Shown here: positions 26,392-34,389 of the stretch, piece after piece | Numbering within the stretch: the first letter of the stretch is position 1 | Layout: the number at the start of each line of letters is the position of its first letter | From: Catellatospora citrea | Lineage (GTDB): Bacteria; Actinomycetota; Actinomycetes; Mycobacteriales; Micromonosporaceae | Assembly (NCBI RefSeq): GCF_003610235.1 | Contig: NZ_RAPR01000001.1 | Coordinates: forward strand, 7,440,001-7,504,000 | Direction: 5' to 3' | DNA length: 64,000 bases | Translations under genes and position numbers: made by a program | The notes under the pieces: generated by a model | What the model was told of the DNA's origin: nothing | Seen by the model: only the letters and a program-made list of their open reading frames with translations | Database searches by the model: none

Positions 26392-27741
26392 CTACAGGCC
26401 GTTGTCCCGGATCACTCCGCTGTACCAGCGCGCACTGGCCTTGGGGGTGCGCTGCTGCGAGGCGTAGTCGACGTAGACCAGGCCCCACCGCTCGTCGTAG
26501 CCTTCCTGCCACTCGAAGTTGTCCATCAGCGACCACACGTGGTAGCTCTCGAGGTTCACCCCGTCGGTGATGGCCCGGTGCGTGGCGGCGAAGTGGTCGC
26601 GCAGGAAGGCGATGCGGCCGGTGTCCTGCACGGTGCCGTCGGGTCCCATCACGTCGGGGCAGGGCAGCCCGTTCTCGGTGATGGTCAGCGCGATGTCGCC
26701 GTAGTCCTTCTTGATGCGGGTCAGGATGTCGTACATGCCCTCGGGGTAGATCTGCTGCCAGAACGCCTCGCTGGTGGGGTGCTTGCGCACCGTCTCACCG
26801 GCGCCGGTGACGTAGATCGGGCAGTAGTACTGCACGGCCAGCAGCTCCACCGGTGACGAGATGACCTCGAGGTCGCCGTCCTTGATGTATTTCTGCATGG
26901 GCGAGAACCGGGCCACGTCGTCCAGCACGTCCTGCGGGTAGTGGCCCTTCAGGACGGGGTCGAGGTAGAGGCGGTTCTCGTAACCGTCGTACAGCACGGT
27001 GGCCTGTTGCGCCTCGGCGCTCTCGTCGGCGGGGTAGCACGGGTGCAGGTTCAGCGCCGGGCCGATCCGGGTCTGCGGGCTCAGGTGCGGGCGCATCGCC
27101 TGCACCGCGAGGCCGTGCGCGAGCAGCTGGTGGTGCGCGACCACGTAGGCCGCGGCCTCGTCGCGCTTGCCGGGGGCGTGCGAGCCGTACAGGTAGCCGT
27201 TCTGCACGACGGTCTTGGGCTCGTTGAGGGTGAGCCAGTTGGGCACGGCGTCGCCGAGCGCCTCGGCCAGCACGGCGGCATACTCGGCGAAGCGGTAGGC
27301 GGTGTCGCGGTTCTCCCAGCCGCCGATGTCCTGCAGCTCCTGCGGGGTGTCCCAGTGGTACAGGGTCACCATCGGGGTGACGTCGCGCTCGCGCAGGCCG
27401 TCCACCAGCCGGCGGTAGAAGTCCAGGCCCTTGCGGTTGACGGGGCCGCTGCCGCCGGGCACGACCCGCGGCCAGGCGATGGAGAAGCGGTAGGACCGCA
27501 GTCCCAGCTCCTTGATGAGGTCGAGGTCGGTCGACCAGCGGTGGTAGTGGTCGGCGGCGACATCGCCGTGCTCACCGTTGCGCACGCGCCCCGGAGTCTT
27601 GGCGAACGTGTCCCATACCGACGGTCCGCGGCCGTCGATGGCGGCGGCACCTTCGATCTGGTAGGCCGACGTCGCGGCGCCCCAGATGAAGCCCTCGGGG
27701 AACTGCAGCCCCATCGAGGTGGGCGACGGATGACCTGGCAT
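26392..27741 (-). CDS. GH1 beta-glucosidase
   Basis: 449-residue glycoside hydrolase family 1 enzyme, no signal peptide, so it cleaves imported cello-oligosaccharides or other beta-glucosides in the cytoplasm. Acid/base Glu174 in TLNEP and nucleophile Glu356 in ITENG; N-terminal FPEGFIWGAATSAYQIEGA and C-terminal WSLMDNFEWQEGY are hallmarks. Start ATG 27741 with GAGGAG eight bases before. A LacI/CebR-type operator lies ~40 bases upstream of the start, suggesting repression relieved by cellobiose, as for streptomycete bglC. Neither cebEFG nor a cebR regulator is in the window. Confidence 0.95.
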   Translation of the reverse strand: MPGHPSPTSMGLQFPEGFIWGAATSAYQIEGAAAIDGRGPSVWDTFAKTPGRVRNGEHGDVAADHYHRWSTDLDLIKELGLRSYRFSIAWPRVVPGGSGPVNRKGLDFYRRLVDGLRERDVTPMVTLYHWDTPQELQDIGGWENRDTAYRFAEYAAVLAEALGDAVPNWLTLNEPKTVVQNGYLYGSHAPGKRDEAAAYVVAHHQLLAHGLAVQAMRPHLSPQTRIGPALNLHPCYPADESAEAQQATVLYDGYENRLYLDPVLKGHYPQDVLDDVARFSPMQKYIKDGDLEVISSPVELLAVQYYCPIYVTGAGETVRKHPTSEAFWQQIYPEGMYDILTRIKKDYGDIALTITENGLPCPDVMGPDGTVQDTGRIAFLRDHFAATHRAITDGVNLESYHVWSLMDNFEWQEGYDERWGLVYVDYASQQRTPKASARWYSGVIRDNGL

Positions 27742-27781
27742 GCGGTGCTCCTCAAATACTGGGATAAGGACTGATCATGGA

Positions 27782-27795
27782 TGGGAACGCTCCCA
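27782..27795 (-). promoter_or_regulatory. CebR-like operator of the GH1 gene
   Basis: TGGGAACGCTCCCA differs by one base from the CebR consensus TGGGAGCGCTCCCA; 40 bases upstream of the beta-glucosidase start. Confidence 0.75.
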
Positions 27796-28171
27796 TGATC
27801 AGGTACAGTTGTCCTCATCCCGGTGACGGGTGGAGATTGGTGTTAAGACTTTCGCACATGTGGCGTAAGTCTGGTGCTGCTGGGCACTGAGGCGGAGAAT
27901 GCCGAGTGGTATGGGGACGGGGAAGGGCAGTCCCCGCCCCCATCGGGTGCTCACGCCCTGTGTCTGCCGAGCGGCAGGGTCACGAGGCAGCGTGACGCGC
28001 GGGAGCCGTTGGCACGCGACGTAGTCGCGAGCTTCACCTCCTCTCCGGCACCCGGAGGGAGGTCGGTCGCCGGTCGTAGGGAGATCGGCGACCGACCGCC
28101 TCTGGGAGCGGCCGGCGATGGCGTCCGGGCGGGCCATCGACGGGACGAATTCTTACATTGATGAACATCCG

Positions 28172-28185
28172 TGGAAGCGTTCCCA
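28172..28185. promoter_or_regulatory. Second CebR/LacI-like operator
   Basis: TGGAAGCGTTCCCA, a near-perfect dyad, ~430 bases upstream of the GH1 start with no nearer gene start. Confidence 0.6.
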
Positions 28186-28304
28186 TGGACGTTTGTTGGA
28201 ACGATAGCGACAACTTCGCCGGAGGGGAAGACCCTTCATCGCCTCAGAATCTGTAGGCAACCACCAGGAAATCCTTGGCTGGTAACCGAATCGGCCCCTA
28301 CCTG

Positions 28305-28318
28305 CGGAAGCGCTCCCA
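28305..28318. promoter_or_regulatory. Third CebR/LacI-like operator
   Basis: CGGAAGCGCTCCCA, core GGAAGCGCTCCC, 133 bases from the second copy. Confidence 0.55.
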
Positions 28319-28460
28319 CGGGCCGGGCGTCGATGTGTCGGGCATGTTTCCACATTGACACGAAGCGACGCCCGGACCGCCCTGAACGAGCGACGGCGAG
28401 ACCCGGCCGGGCACGGGAGTCGATCTGTGCTCCGGTCCGGTGAGAGCGGGCCGGGAAACC

Positions 28461-29066
28461 TCACGCCGCGGCGGGATCGCGCCACAGCGTCCACTGTGGC
28501 GGGCCGGAGCGCATGGGCGGCTGCCCGGTGACGGTGAAGCCGTGACGGCGGTAGAAGCTCAGATTGCGTTCGTTGGACGACTCCAGGTAGACCGGCAGCC
28601 CGGCGGCGTCGCAGCGGGCCACCGCGTCGGTCAGCAGCAGCGAGCCCAGCCCCGTGCCCCGGGCGGCCACCGTGGTGCCGATGAACTCCAGGTACCAGTG
28701 TTCGGCCGGCTGGCGCTCGTGCAGGCGGTCGATCTCGCCCATCCGGCCCAGCAGCCGGGGCAGCCGCGTGCCGGTGGCCCGCAGCAGCGGCCCGGCCGCC
28801 CGGGCGACCGCGGGGGTGGGCAGCTTCCACTCGCGCGGCGGGGCCCACATCGTGACCGCCTGCCGGTCGGCCGTGGTGTAGACGTGGCCGCGCGGGATCG
28901 CGTACCGCAGCAGGGCGCCGAAGATGCGCTCCAGCCTGGCGTGGCGGCCGTGCGGGGGGACCATCCAGGTCCATACCGGGTCGTCGCCGAACGCCTCGGC
29001 CAGGGTGGTGGCCAGGGCCGGCAGATCGGCGGGCACAGCGACGCGAATACTGTTCACGTCCGGCAT
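28461..29066 (-). CDS. GNAT-family N-acetyltransferase
   Basis: 201 residues. The acetyl-CoA loop TGLGSLLLTDAV (R/QxxGxG/A-like, here RGTGLG) is near residue 133, and the C-terminal NERNLSFYRRHGFTVTG is the classic GNAT end. Substrate unknown; the N-terminal half (DLPALATTLAEAFGDDPVWTWMVPPH) is like a widespread actinobacterial GNAT group of no known target. Start ATG 29066 (GTG 29057 possible). Single gene, downstream of the sugar permeases but separated by two palindromes. Confidence 0.85.
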   Translation of the reverse strand: MPDVNSIRVAVPADLPALATTLAEAFGDDPVWTWMVPPHGRHARLERIFGALLRYAIPRGHVYTTADRQAVTMWAPPREWKLPTPAVARAAGPLLRATGTRLPRLLGRMGEIDRLHERQPAEHWYLEFIGTTVAARGTGLGSLLLTDAVARCDAAGLPVYLESSNERNLSFYRRHGFTVTGQPPMRSGPPQWTLWRDPAAA

Positions 29067-29157
29067 CCTGCCGCACTTCCCGCCCCCGCACGAGCCCCTT
29101 CCCGGCCACCTCCGCCAGCCCGGACCCGCCGCCCGCGTCCGCGCATGATCATCTGCA

Positions 29158-29211
29158 GTTTCGGGGAAACTGCGCGAATCAACGGTGCGATTCGTGCAGT
29201 TTCCCCGAAAC
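29158..29211. repeat. Dispersed palindrome family B, copy 1
   Basis: Arms at 29158-29180 and 29189-29211 (GTTTCGGGGAAACTGC... / ...GCAGTTTCCCCGAAAC) pair with one mismatch. Copy 2 is at 61719-61780. In both places family A follows within about 70 bases. Confidence 0.75.
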
Positions 29212-29244
29212 CGTCGTCCGGCTTGCTCACCTCGGGGCGTGGGT

Positions 29245-29297
29245 GAAAGGAAGGGCACCTTCTTAACGCGGAGCGTTAAGAAGGTGCCCTTCCTTTC
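29245..29297. repeat. Dispersed palindrome family A, copy 2 (perfect 25-bp arms)
   Basis: Arms of 25 bases with a GGA loop; core AAGGGCACCTTCTTAACGC. It starts 11 bases after the stop of the downstream permease gene, a terminator-like place. Same core, loop and position as copy 3. Confidence 0.85.
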
Positions 29298-29308
29298 CTT
29301 CGGGCGGG

Positions 29309-30268
29309 TCAGCCCTTGACGCTGCCGGCCAGCAGGCCGCGGACGAAGTAGCGCTGCAGGGAGAGGAAGACGGTCAGCGGGACGATGATCGAGACGAAGG
29401 CGGCGGCGGTGAGGCGCTGCCACTCGTTGCCGCGGTTTCCGGCCAGCTCGGCCAGGCGCACCGTCAGCGGGGCGTTCTTGGGGCCGCCCGCGAAGATCAG
29501 GGCCACCAGCAGGTCGTTCCAGACCCAGAGGAACTGGAAGATGGCGAACGACGCCAGTGCCGGCACGATCAGCGGCAGCACCACCGAGCGGAAGATCTTG
29601 GCGTGGCTGGCGCCGTCCACCCGCGCCGCCTCGACCAGGTCGCCGGGCAGCTGTGCCATGAAGTTGTGCAGCAGGAAGATGCCCAGCGGCAGGGCGAAGC
29701 AGGTGTGCGCGAACCAGACCGTGATGAACTTGGCCGGGCCGTCCAGATCCCAGGCGGGCAGCAGCTGCACCCCGCCCAGCGAGACGCCGTAGTTGAAGAA
29801 CGACAGCAGCGGGATCAGGGCCATCTGCAGCGGGACGATCTGCAGGGCGAAGATGGCGATGTAGATCCAGTCACGGCCGCGGAACCGGGTCCACGCCAGC
29901 GCGTACGCGGCGAGCGCGCAGAAGGCCAGCGGGAACAGCACCGACGGGATCGTGATGACCAGCGAGTTGATGAAGTAGCCAGCCAGCCCGCCGGAGGCGG
30001 ACCGGGAGCCGAACAGCACCTGGTCGTAGTTCTCCAGGGTGAACTGCGGGTTGGTGAAGAAGTTCCACCAGCCGTTGGACTTGATCTCGTTCTCCGGGCG
30101 GATCGACGAGATCAGCACCCCGACCGTGGGCACGGTCCACAGCAGCGCGATCACCAGCGACACCGCGCTGGCGGTGCGGCTGGTCAGCTTCTTGCGGACC
30201 CGGCCCGCCACGGTGGGCGGGACCTCGGCGTCGGGCGCGGCGAGGACGGTCTCCGTACCGGTGCTCAT
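29309..30268 (-). CDS. Sugar ABC transporter permease (MalG/AglG-like)
   Basis: 319-residue inner-membrane permease with six helices and the EAA loop EAARVDGASHAKIFRSVVLPLIVPAL that docks with the ATPase. It forms a heterodimeric channel with the permease encoded upstream. Start ATG 30268 with GAGGAGG; the SD is supplied by a short repeated spacer (30274-30291). Last gene of the three-gene operon binding protein - permease - permease; no ATPase gene follows, so a shared ATPase of the MsiK type is presumably used. Sequence resembles alpha-glucoside systems, but substrate is unproven. Confidence 0.92.
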   Translation of the reverse strand: MSTGTETVLAAPDAEVPPTVAGRVRKKLTSRTASAVSLVIALLWTVPTVGVLISSIRPENEIKSNGWWNFFTNPQFTLENYDQVLFGSRSASGGLAGYFINSLVITIPSVLFPLAFCALAAYALAWTRFRGRDWIYIAIFALQIVPLQMALIPLLSFFNYGVSLGGVQLLPAWDLDGPAKFITVWFAHTCFALPLGIFLLHNFMAQLPGDLVEAARVDGASHAKIFRSVVLPLIVPALASFAIFQFLWVWNDLLVALIFAGGPKNAPLTVRLAELAGNRGNEWQRLTAAAFVSIIVPLTVFLSLQRYFVRGLLAGSVKG

Positions 30269-30273
30269 CGTTC

Positions 30274-30291
30274 CTCCTCGCTGCGCTCGTC
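30274..30291 (-). repeat. 18-bp repeated spacer carrying a Shine-Dalgarno, copy 1
   Basis: On the minus strand GACGAGCGCAGCGAGGAG, ending five bases before the permease ATG. Identical to 47938-47955. Confidence 0.7.
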
Positions 30292-30315
30292 GTCTCGCTC
30301 GTAAGGCTTGGCTCG

Positions 30316-31353
30316 TCATCGGGCGCCCTCCAGCCGGCGGCGGCGCATGAGCCGGACCTGGTAGATCACGATGGGGATGACGAAGAGGAACAGCAGCACC
30401 GCCAGCGCGGCGCCCTTGCCCTTCTCGTCGGCCCGGAACGAGTACGTGTACATCTCGTTGGCCACCACGCTGGTGCCGAACTGGCCGCCGGTCATGGTGC
30501 GCACGATGTCGAACACCTTCAGGGTGCCGATGGAGATGGTGACCAGCACGACGACCAGGGCCGGGCGGATGCTCGGGATGGTGACGCGCCAGAACATCTG
30601 CCACGGGGTCACGCCGTCGATGTGGGCGGCCTCGACGATGTCGGCCGGGATCGCCTTGATCGCCGCGGAGAGCACCACCATGGCGAAGCCCGCCTGGATC
30701 CAGACCAGCACCACGATCAGGAACAGCGTGTTCCACGGCCCGTCCAGCAGCCACTGCTGCGGAGTCCCGCCCAGCGCGACCACGAACTGGTTGAGCAGGC
30801 CGATCTGCTCGGCCCCCTCCTGGCGGTACTCGTAGACGAACTTCCAGATGATGCCGGCGCCGACGAACGAGATGGCCATCGGCATGAAGATCAGCGACTT
30901 GGCGAACGACTCGAACCTGGCGCGGTCCACCAGCACCGCGTACACCAGGCCGACCGCGGTCGACACGCTGGGCACGAGCAGCACCCAGAGCAGGGTGCTC
31001 AGCAGCACGCCGTACTGCACCGGATCGGCGCCGAAGTCGGGGAGCATGCCGGAGTTCTTGTCCGTGAACATCCAGCGGAAGTTCTCCAGGCCCACGAACT
31101 CGCTGGAGTCGGCGTTCATGAAGGCCAGGACAATGGTGCGGATCGCCGGCACGATCAAGCCCACGAGCAGCAGCAGGCCGGCCGGCGCGAGCAAGCCCAG
31201 CGCGATCCACCGGTCCTTGCGCGCGGGCAGCACGTCCAGCACCAACAGCAACAGGCCCACCACGGCGGCGAAGGCGATGACGCCGTACAGCAGCATCATC
31301 AACTTCGGGGCTTCGGCGGTGAAGTCGAAGTTCAACGCGATCTCCTCGGGCAC
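30316..31353 (-). CDS. Sugar ABC transporter permease (MalF/AglF-like)
   Basis: About 345 residues, with roughly eight membrane helices (two extra N-terminal ones, LMMLLYGVIAFAAVVGLLLLVL and LLAPAGLLLLVGLIVPAI). EAA loop EAAHIDGVTPWQMFWRVTIPSIRP. The start is ambiguous: GTG 31353, or TTG 31335, which has a good GAGGAG six bases before it and would shorten the protein by six residues. Middle gene of the sugar importer operon. A strong hairpin upstream separates it from the binding-protein gene. Confidence 0.9.
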   Translation of the reverse strand: MPEEIALNFDFTAEAPKLMMLLYGVIAFAAVVGLLLLVLDVLPARKDRWIALGLLAPAGLLLLVGLIVPAIRTIVLAFMNADSSEFVGLENFRWMFTDKNSGMLPDFGADPVQYGVLLSTLLWVLLVPSVSTAVGLVYAVLVDRARFESFAKSLIFMPMAISFVGAGIIWKFVYEYRQEGAEQIGLLNQFVVALGGTPQQWLLDGPWNTLFLIVVLVWIQAGFAMVVLSAAIKAIPADIVEAAHIDGVTPWQMFWRVTIPSIRPALVVVLVTISIGTLKVFDIVRTMTGGQFGTSVVANEMYTYSFRADEKGKGAALAVLLFLFVIPIVIYQVRLMRRRRLEGAR

Positions 31354-31368
31354 CGGTCGGGAGGAAGA

Positions 31369-31409
31369 CTACGCCGTGTGAGCCCAGGATCGGGACTCAC
31401 ACGGCGTAG
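31369..31409 (-). terminator. Intra-operon hairpin between binding protein and permeases
   Basis: Perfect 14-bp stem CTACGCCGTGTGAG / CTCACACGGCGTAG. Placement between a binding-protein gene and its permeases is the usual place for partial termination or mRNA protection, giving excess binding protein. Confidence 0.75.
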
Positions 31410-31426
31410 ATAGATCAACTACCGGC

Positions 31427-32773
31427 TCACTTGGGCCAGGTGCCCTCGATGTAGTCGAGGGTGGCCTTGGTGTCGGTGCCGTTGATCCAGTTGGTCATGC
31501 CCTTCCAGAAGGAGTTCGCGCCGACGGCGGCGGGCATCAGGTCGGAGCCGTCGAAGCGGAAGACCGCGCCGCTGTCCTGCAGGATGCCGACCGCCACCTT
31601 GTCGATCGGGTTGGACACGTTGGCCACGTCCAGGCCCTTGTTGGCGGAGATCCAGTTGTTCAGCTTGGCGCGGCTGTTGGCGAAGTCGGCGCTGGCCAGG
31701 TAGGTCTGCACCGCCTGCACGGCCGGGCTGTCGCTGAACGCGGCGACGAACTCGCCGCCGCCCAGCACCGGCTTGCCCTTGGCCGGGTCGATCGCCGGCA
31801 GGTAGAAGGCGAAGGCGTCGCCGTCCTGGGCCACCTTGGTGCCCTGCGGCCACTGGTTGGCGTAGAACGAGGCCTGGCGGTGCATGCCGCACTTCTTCTG
31901 GACGACCGGCAGGCCGCCGTCCTGGAAGGTGGTGGTCGCGATCGACTTCACGCCGCCGATGCCGCCGTTGACGTACTTCTCGTTCTTCAGGATCGAGCCC
32001 ACCCGGTCGGTCGCCGAGACGATCTTCGGGTCGTTGAACGGGATGGCGTGGGCGACCCACTGGTCGTACACCTCCGGACCCTGGTCGCGCAGCAGCACGT
32101 CCTCGATCCAGTCGGTGGCCGGCCAGCCGGTGGCGTCACCGGAGCCGATGCCCGCGCACCACGGCTTGATGCCCGCGGCGACCATCTTGTCGCTGAGCGA
32201 GATCATCTCGTCCCAGGTGGTCGGGACGGTCCAGCCCTTCTCCTTGAACAGGGACGGGGAGTACCACACGAACGACTTCACGTTGGCGCCCAGCGGGGCA
32301 CCGTACAGGGTGCCGTTGACGGTGCCGTACTTCAGCCAGTCGGGGGAGTAGTTCTGCGTGGCCATGGCCTTGGTCTTCTCGCCGGCGGCCTTGAGCTTGC
32401 CGGCCTTGGCGAACGACTCCAGCAGACCCGGCTGCGGGATGAAGGCCAGGTCGGGCGCGTCGCCGCCCTCGACGCGGACCTTCAGCTGCGCCTCGAACTC
32501 GCCGCTGCCCTCGTACTCGATCTTCGCGCCGGTGCAGTCCGCGAACGGCTTCCAGGCCTGCTCGAGCAGCCCCGCCTCGGCGTCGCGGATCGGGGAGTAG
32601 ATGGTGACGGTCTCGCCGGAGATGCCGGTGTAGTCCTTGTATGCGGCGCACTCGGGGGTGTCGAGCTTGCCTTCGGAGGTGTTGTCGGACTTCCCGCCGC
32701 ACGCCGCGACGGTGAGAGCCAGTACAACCGCACCGGAGAAGGCGAGCAGACGCCGCTGTCTGTTGGATGCCAT
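31427..32773 (-). CDS. Sugar ABC transporter substrate-binding lipoprotein
   Basis: 448 residues. Lipoprotein signal with lipobox LTVAACGG (Cys25), so it is tethered to the outer face of the membrane. SBP_bac_1 family, alpha-glucoside/maltose cluster: GETVTIYSPIRDAEAGLLEQAWKPF, DLAFIPQPGLLESFAKAG, GVKSIATTTFQDGG. It delivers sugar to the two permeases. Start ATG 32773 with GAGGAGG; the frame is open to 32938 without signals. A LacI-type operator (GCAAGCGCTTTC) lies 75-90 bases upstream of the start. Confidence 0.92.
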   Translation of the reverse strand: MASNRQRRLLAFSGAVVLALTVAACGGKSDNTSEGKLDTPECAAYKDYTGISGETVTIYSPIRDAEAGLLEQAWKPFADCTGAKIEYEGSGEFEAQLKVRVEGGDAPDLAFIPQPGLLESFAKAGKLKAAGEKTKAMATQNYSPDWLKYGTVNGTLYGAPLGANVKSFVWYSPSLFKEKGWTVPTTWDEMISLSDKMVAAGIKPWCAGIGSGDATGWPATDWIEDVLLRDQGPEVYDQWVAHAIPFNDPKIVSATDRVGSILKNEKYVNGGIGGVKSIATTTFQDGGLPVVQKKCGMHRQASFYANQWPQGTKVAQDGDAFAFYLPAIDPAKGKPVLGGGEFVAAFSDSPAVQAVQTYLASADFANSRAKLNNWISANKGLDVANVSNPIDKVAVGILQDSGAVFRFDGSDLMPAAVGANSFWKGMTNWINGTDTKATLDYIEGTWPK

Positions 32774-32845
32774 GGAGTTTCCTCCTCGTGAGCTTGTCGG
32801 AGCGCAGCCCCCTGGTACCGGACTACCGCAAGGTGACGCAAGCCA

Positions 32846-32859
32846 TGCAAGCGCTTTCG
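32846..32859 (-). promoter_or_regulatory. LacI-family operator of the sugar transport operon
   Basis: Dyad TGCAAGCGCTTTCG around AAGCGCTT, a typical LacI/AglR/MalR-like site. Confidence 0.65.
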
Positions 32860-32968
32860 GTCTCGAACTGTCCAGCGCTGACAACAGTAAGGTTCGTAAC
32901 GATTCGGAAACCACCCCGGAACCTGTAATGACGATCATCCCGGCCCCCCACCGCCGCGCGATGTGGGC

Positions 32969-33113
32969 TACACTCGTGCTTGGTTTTTGATGTACGTGGT
33001 CTGCTCGCGTTGCCCTCCCTGAGAATGAGAGGACCGCCGGTTGCCGCTACTCAGTGGCCAGCCCCCGCACGAGGTGTGCGGCGCGGTTCAGTTTGTGCAA
33101 GGAAATGGTGAAA
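32969..33113 (+). promoter_or_regulatory. cspA promoter and long 5' UTR
   Basis: A -10 box TACACT (32969-32974) predicts an mRNA start near 32981, leaving an untranslated leader of about 130 bases before the cold-shock gene. Long leaders are usual for temperature-controlled csp mRNAs. Confidence 0.5.
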
Positions 33114-33317
33114 ATGGCTCAGGGAACCGTCAAGTGGTTCAACGCCGACAAGGGCTTCGGCTTCATCTCCGTCGACGGTGGTGGCGCTGACGTCTTCGTG
33201 CACTTCTCCGCGATCCAGGCCAGCGGCTTCCGCAGCCTCGAGGAGAACCAGCGCGTCGAGTTCGAGATCGTCCAGGGCGCCAAGGGCCCGCAGGCCGACG
33301 CGGTCCGCCCGCTCTGA
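33114..33317 (+). CDS. cspA: Cold-shock protein (CspA family)
   Basis: 67-residue single OB-fold nucleic-acid chaperone. RNP1 KGFGFI and RNP2 VFVHF are intact; [16 protein letters not shown] and QRVEFEI...GPQADAV are near-universal in actinobacterial Csp. Binds single-stranded RNA/DNA and aids translation in the cold or in general growth. ATG 33114 has AAGGA ten bases before; in-frame ATG 33105 is too close to it. Terminator follows. Confidence 0.95.
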   Translation: MAQGTVKWFNADKGFGFISVDGGGADVFVHFSAIQASGFRSLEENQRVEFEIVQGAKGPQADAVRPL

Positions 33318-33373
33318 TCTTCCTAAGGTGACGCCACCGGGGCCTGGTGCTCCGGCGGCGCTCGTCTGACCCT

Positions 33374-33399
33374 AACGGGCCGGTTAACACCGGCCCGTT
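33374..33399 (+). terminator. cspA terminator
   Basis: Perfect 11-bp stem AACGGGCCGGT / ACCGGCCCGTT followed by TTGTC. Confidence 0.85.
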
Positions 33400-33435
33400 T
33401 GTCGTTCCGCGCGGCCTGTGGGCCCGCTGGAGCGT

Positions 33436-33471
33436 GTCGAGCCCCGCATCATGCCCTGTATGCGGGGCTCG
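33436..33471. repeat. Hairpin between cspA and tam
   Basis: Perfect 13-bp inverted repeat TCGAGCCCCGCAT / ATGCGGGGCTCGA around a 10-base loop; function unknown. Confidence 0.6.
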
Positions 33472-33519
33472 ATGCTGTCCCGGACCAGGTTGCGGAAGCT
33501 CCTGGCGGCAGGCTATCTT

Positions 33520-33544
33520 CAAACCAAGACGTACGTACGGTTTG
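33520..33544 (+). promoter_or_regulatory. TetR-like palindromic operator upstream of tam
   Basis: CAAACC ... GTACGTAC ... GGTTTG, a 25-bp dyad with a GTACGTAC core, ending 18 bases before the tam ATG. Style is that of TetR-family sites; no tetR gene is near. Confidence 0.4.
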
Positions 33545-33562
33545 TTGAGCTGGAGGCCCGCC

Positions 33563-34363
33563 ATGTGGAACCCCGACACCTACCTGCGCTTCGCGGACGA
33601 CCGCGGCCGCCCCTTCCACGACCTGGTCGCCCGGGTGGGCGCCGAGCGACCCCGCCAGGTCGTCGACCTGGGCTGCGGGCCTGGCAACCTCACCGCCACC
33701 CTGGCCGCGCGCTGGCCGGGGGCGCAGGTGAGCGGGGTCGACTCGTCCGCCGAGATGATCGACAAGGCGCTGGCCGACCAGGGCGGGCCGGGGCCGGTGG
33801 CCTACCGGGTCGGCGATGTGCTCGACTACCTGCCCGGGCCCGAGGTCGACGTGATCGTCACCAACGCGGTCCTGCAGTGGGTGCCCGGCCAGGAGGAACT
33901 GGTCGGCCGGTGGGCGCGGGCGTTGCGGCCGGGCGGGTGGCTGGCGCTGCAGGTCCCCGGCAACCACGACAACCCGGCCCACCGGGCGCTGCGCGAACTG
34001 TGTCTCACCTCACGCTGGGCCCCGCTGCTCGGCGAGATCGGCGCGCAGCCGCGGTCGGTGCCCGGCCCGCAGGAGTACGCCCGGCTGCTGCGCGAGGCCG
34101 GCTGCAGGGCCGACACCTGGGAGACCACATACGTGCACCAGCTGCCCGTCGGCGACGGCCCGCACCCGGTGCTCACCTGGCTCACCGGCACCGCCCTGCG
34201 GCCCGTCCGCGCCGCACTGGCCGGCGAGCCCGGCGCATGGGAGGCGTACTGCGCGGAGCTGGAGCCGGCGCTGCGCGAGGCCTACCGCGCCGACGGGGAC
34301 GTGATCGACTTCCCGTTCCGGCGGGTGTTCGCGGTCGGCCACCGGACCTCCGCGGCCTCGTGA
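33563..34363 (+). CDS. tam: Trans-aconitate 2-methyltransferase-like
   Basis: 266-residue SAM-dependent methyltransferase. SAM motif VVDLGCGPGNLT (about 29-40), then AEMIDKALAD, and PGWLALQVPGNHDNPAHRALRELC and FPFRRVFAVGHR that fit Tam (E. coli ~252 residues). Methylates trans-aconitate, a toxic by-product of the citric acid cycle. ATG 33563 follows GGAGG. A possible repressor site overlaps the promoter. Tam assignment is by family likeness; another small-acid methyltransferase is possible. Confidence 0.85.
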   Translation: MWNPDTYLRFADDRGRPFHDLVARVGAERPRQVVDLGCGPGNLTATLAARWPGAQVSGVDSSAEMIDKALADQGGPGPVAYRVGDVLDYLPGPEVDVIVTNAVLQWVPGQEELVGRWARALRPGGWLALQVPGNHDNPAHRALRELCLTSRWAPLLGEIGAQPRSVPGPQEYARLLREAGCRADTWETTYVHQLPVGDGPHPVLTWLTGTALRPVRAALAGEPGAWEAYCAELEPALREAYRADGDVIDFPFRRVFAVGHRTSAAS

Positions 34364-34377
34364 CCGGGGCCGGACGG

Positions 34378-34383
34378 TAAAGT
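34378..34383 (+). promoter_or_regulatory. -10 box TAAAGT of the deaminase gene (leaderless)
   Basis: TAAAGT ends 6 bases before ATG 34390; no Shine-Dalgarno. Confidence 0.45.
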
Positions 34384-34389
34384 GCCGAC

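Larger units (their letters stand above)
27797..28460. other. Long intergenic region with two extra CebR-like operators and hairpins
   Basis: About 660 bases without a convincing gene. It contains a perfect 12-bp hairpin (28061-28072 with 28086-28097, GGTCGGTCGCCG arms), a preceding CCTCCTCTCCGG hairpin, and the operators at 28172 and 28305. Short frames on both strands lack ribosome-binding sites or recognisable products. May be the remains of a deleted sugar gene. Confidence 0.5.

Noticed and set aside
27799..28137. Minus-strand 112-codon frame upstream of the GH1 gene
   Set aside because: No recognisable domain; crosses a hairpin and the promoter/operator of the beta-glucosidase.
28171..28443. 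Plus-strand 90-codon frame in the operator-rich gap
   Set aside because: No Shine-Dalgarno, unusual Cys/Arg-rich composition, operators and hairpins run through it.
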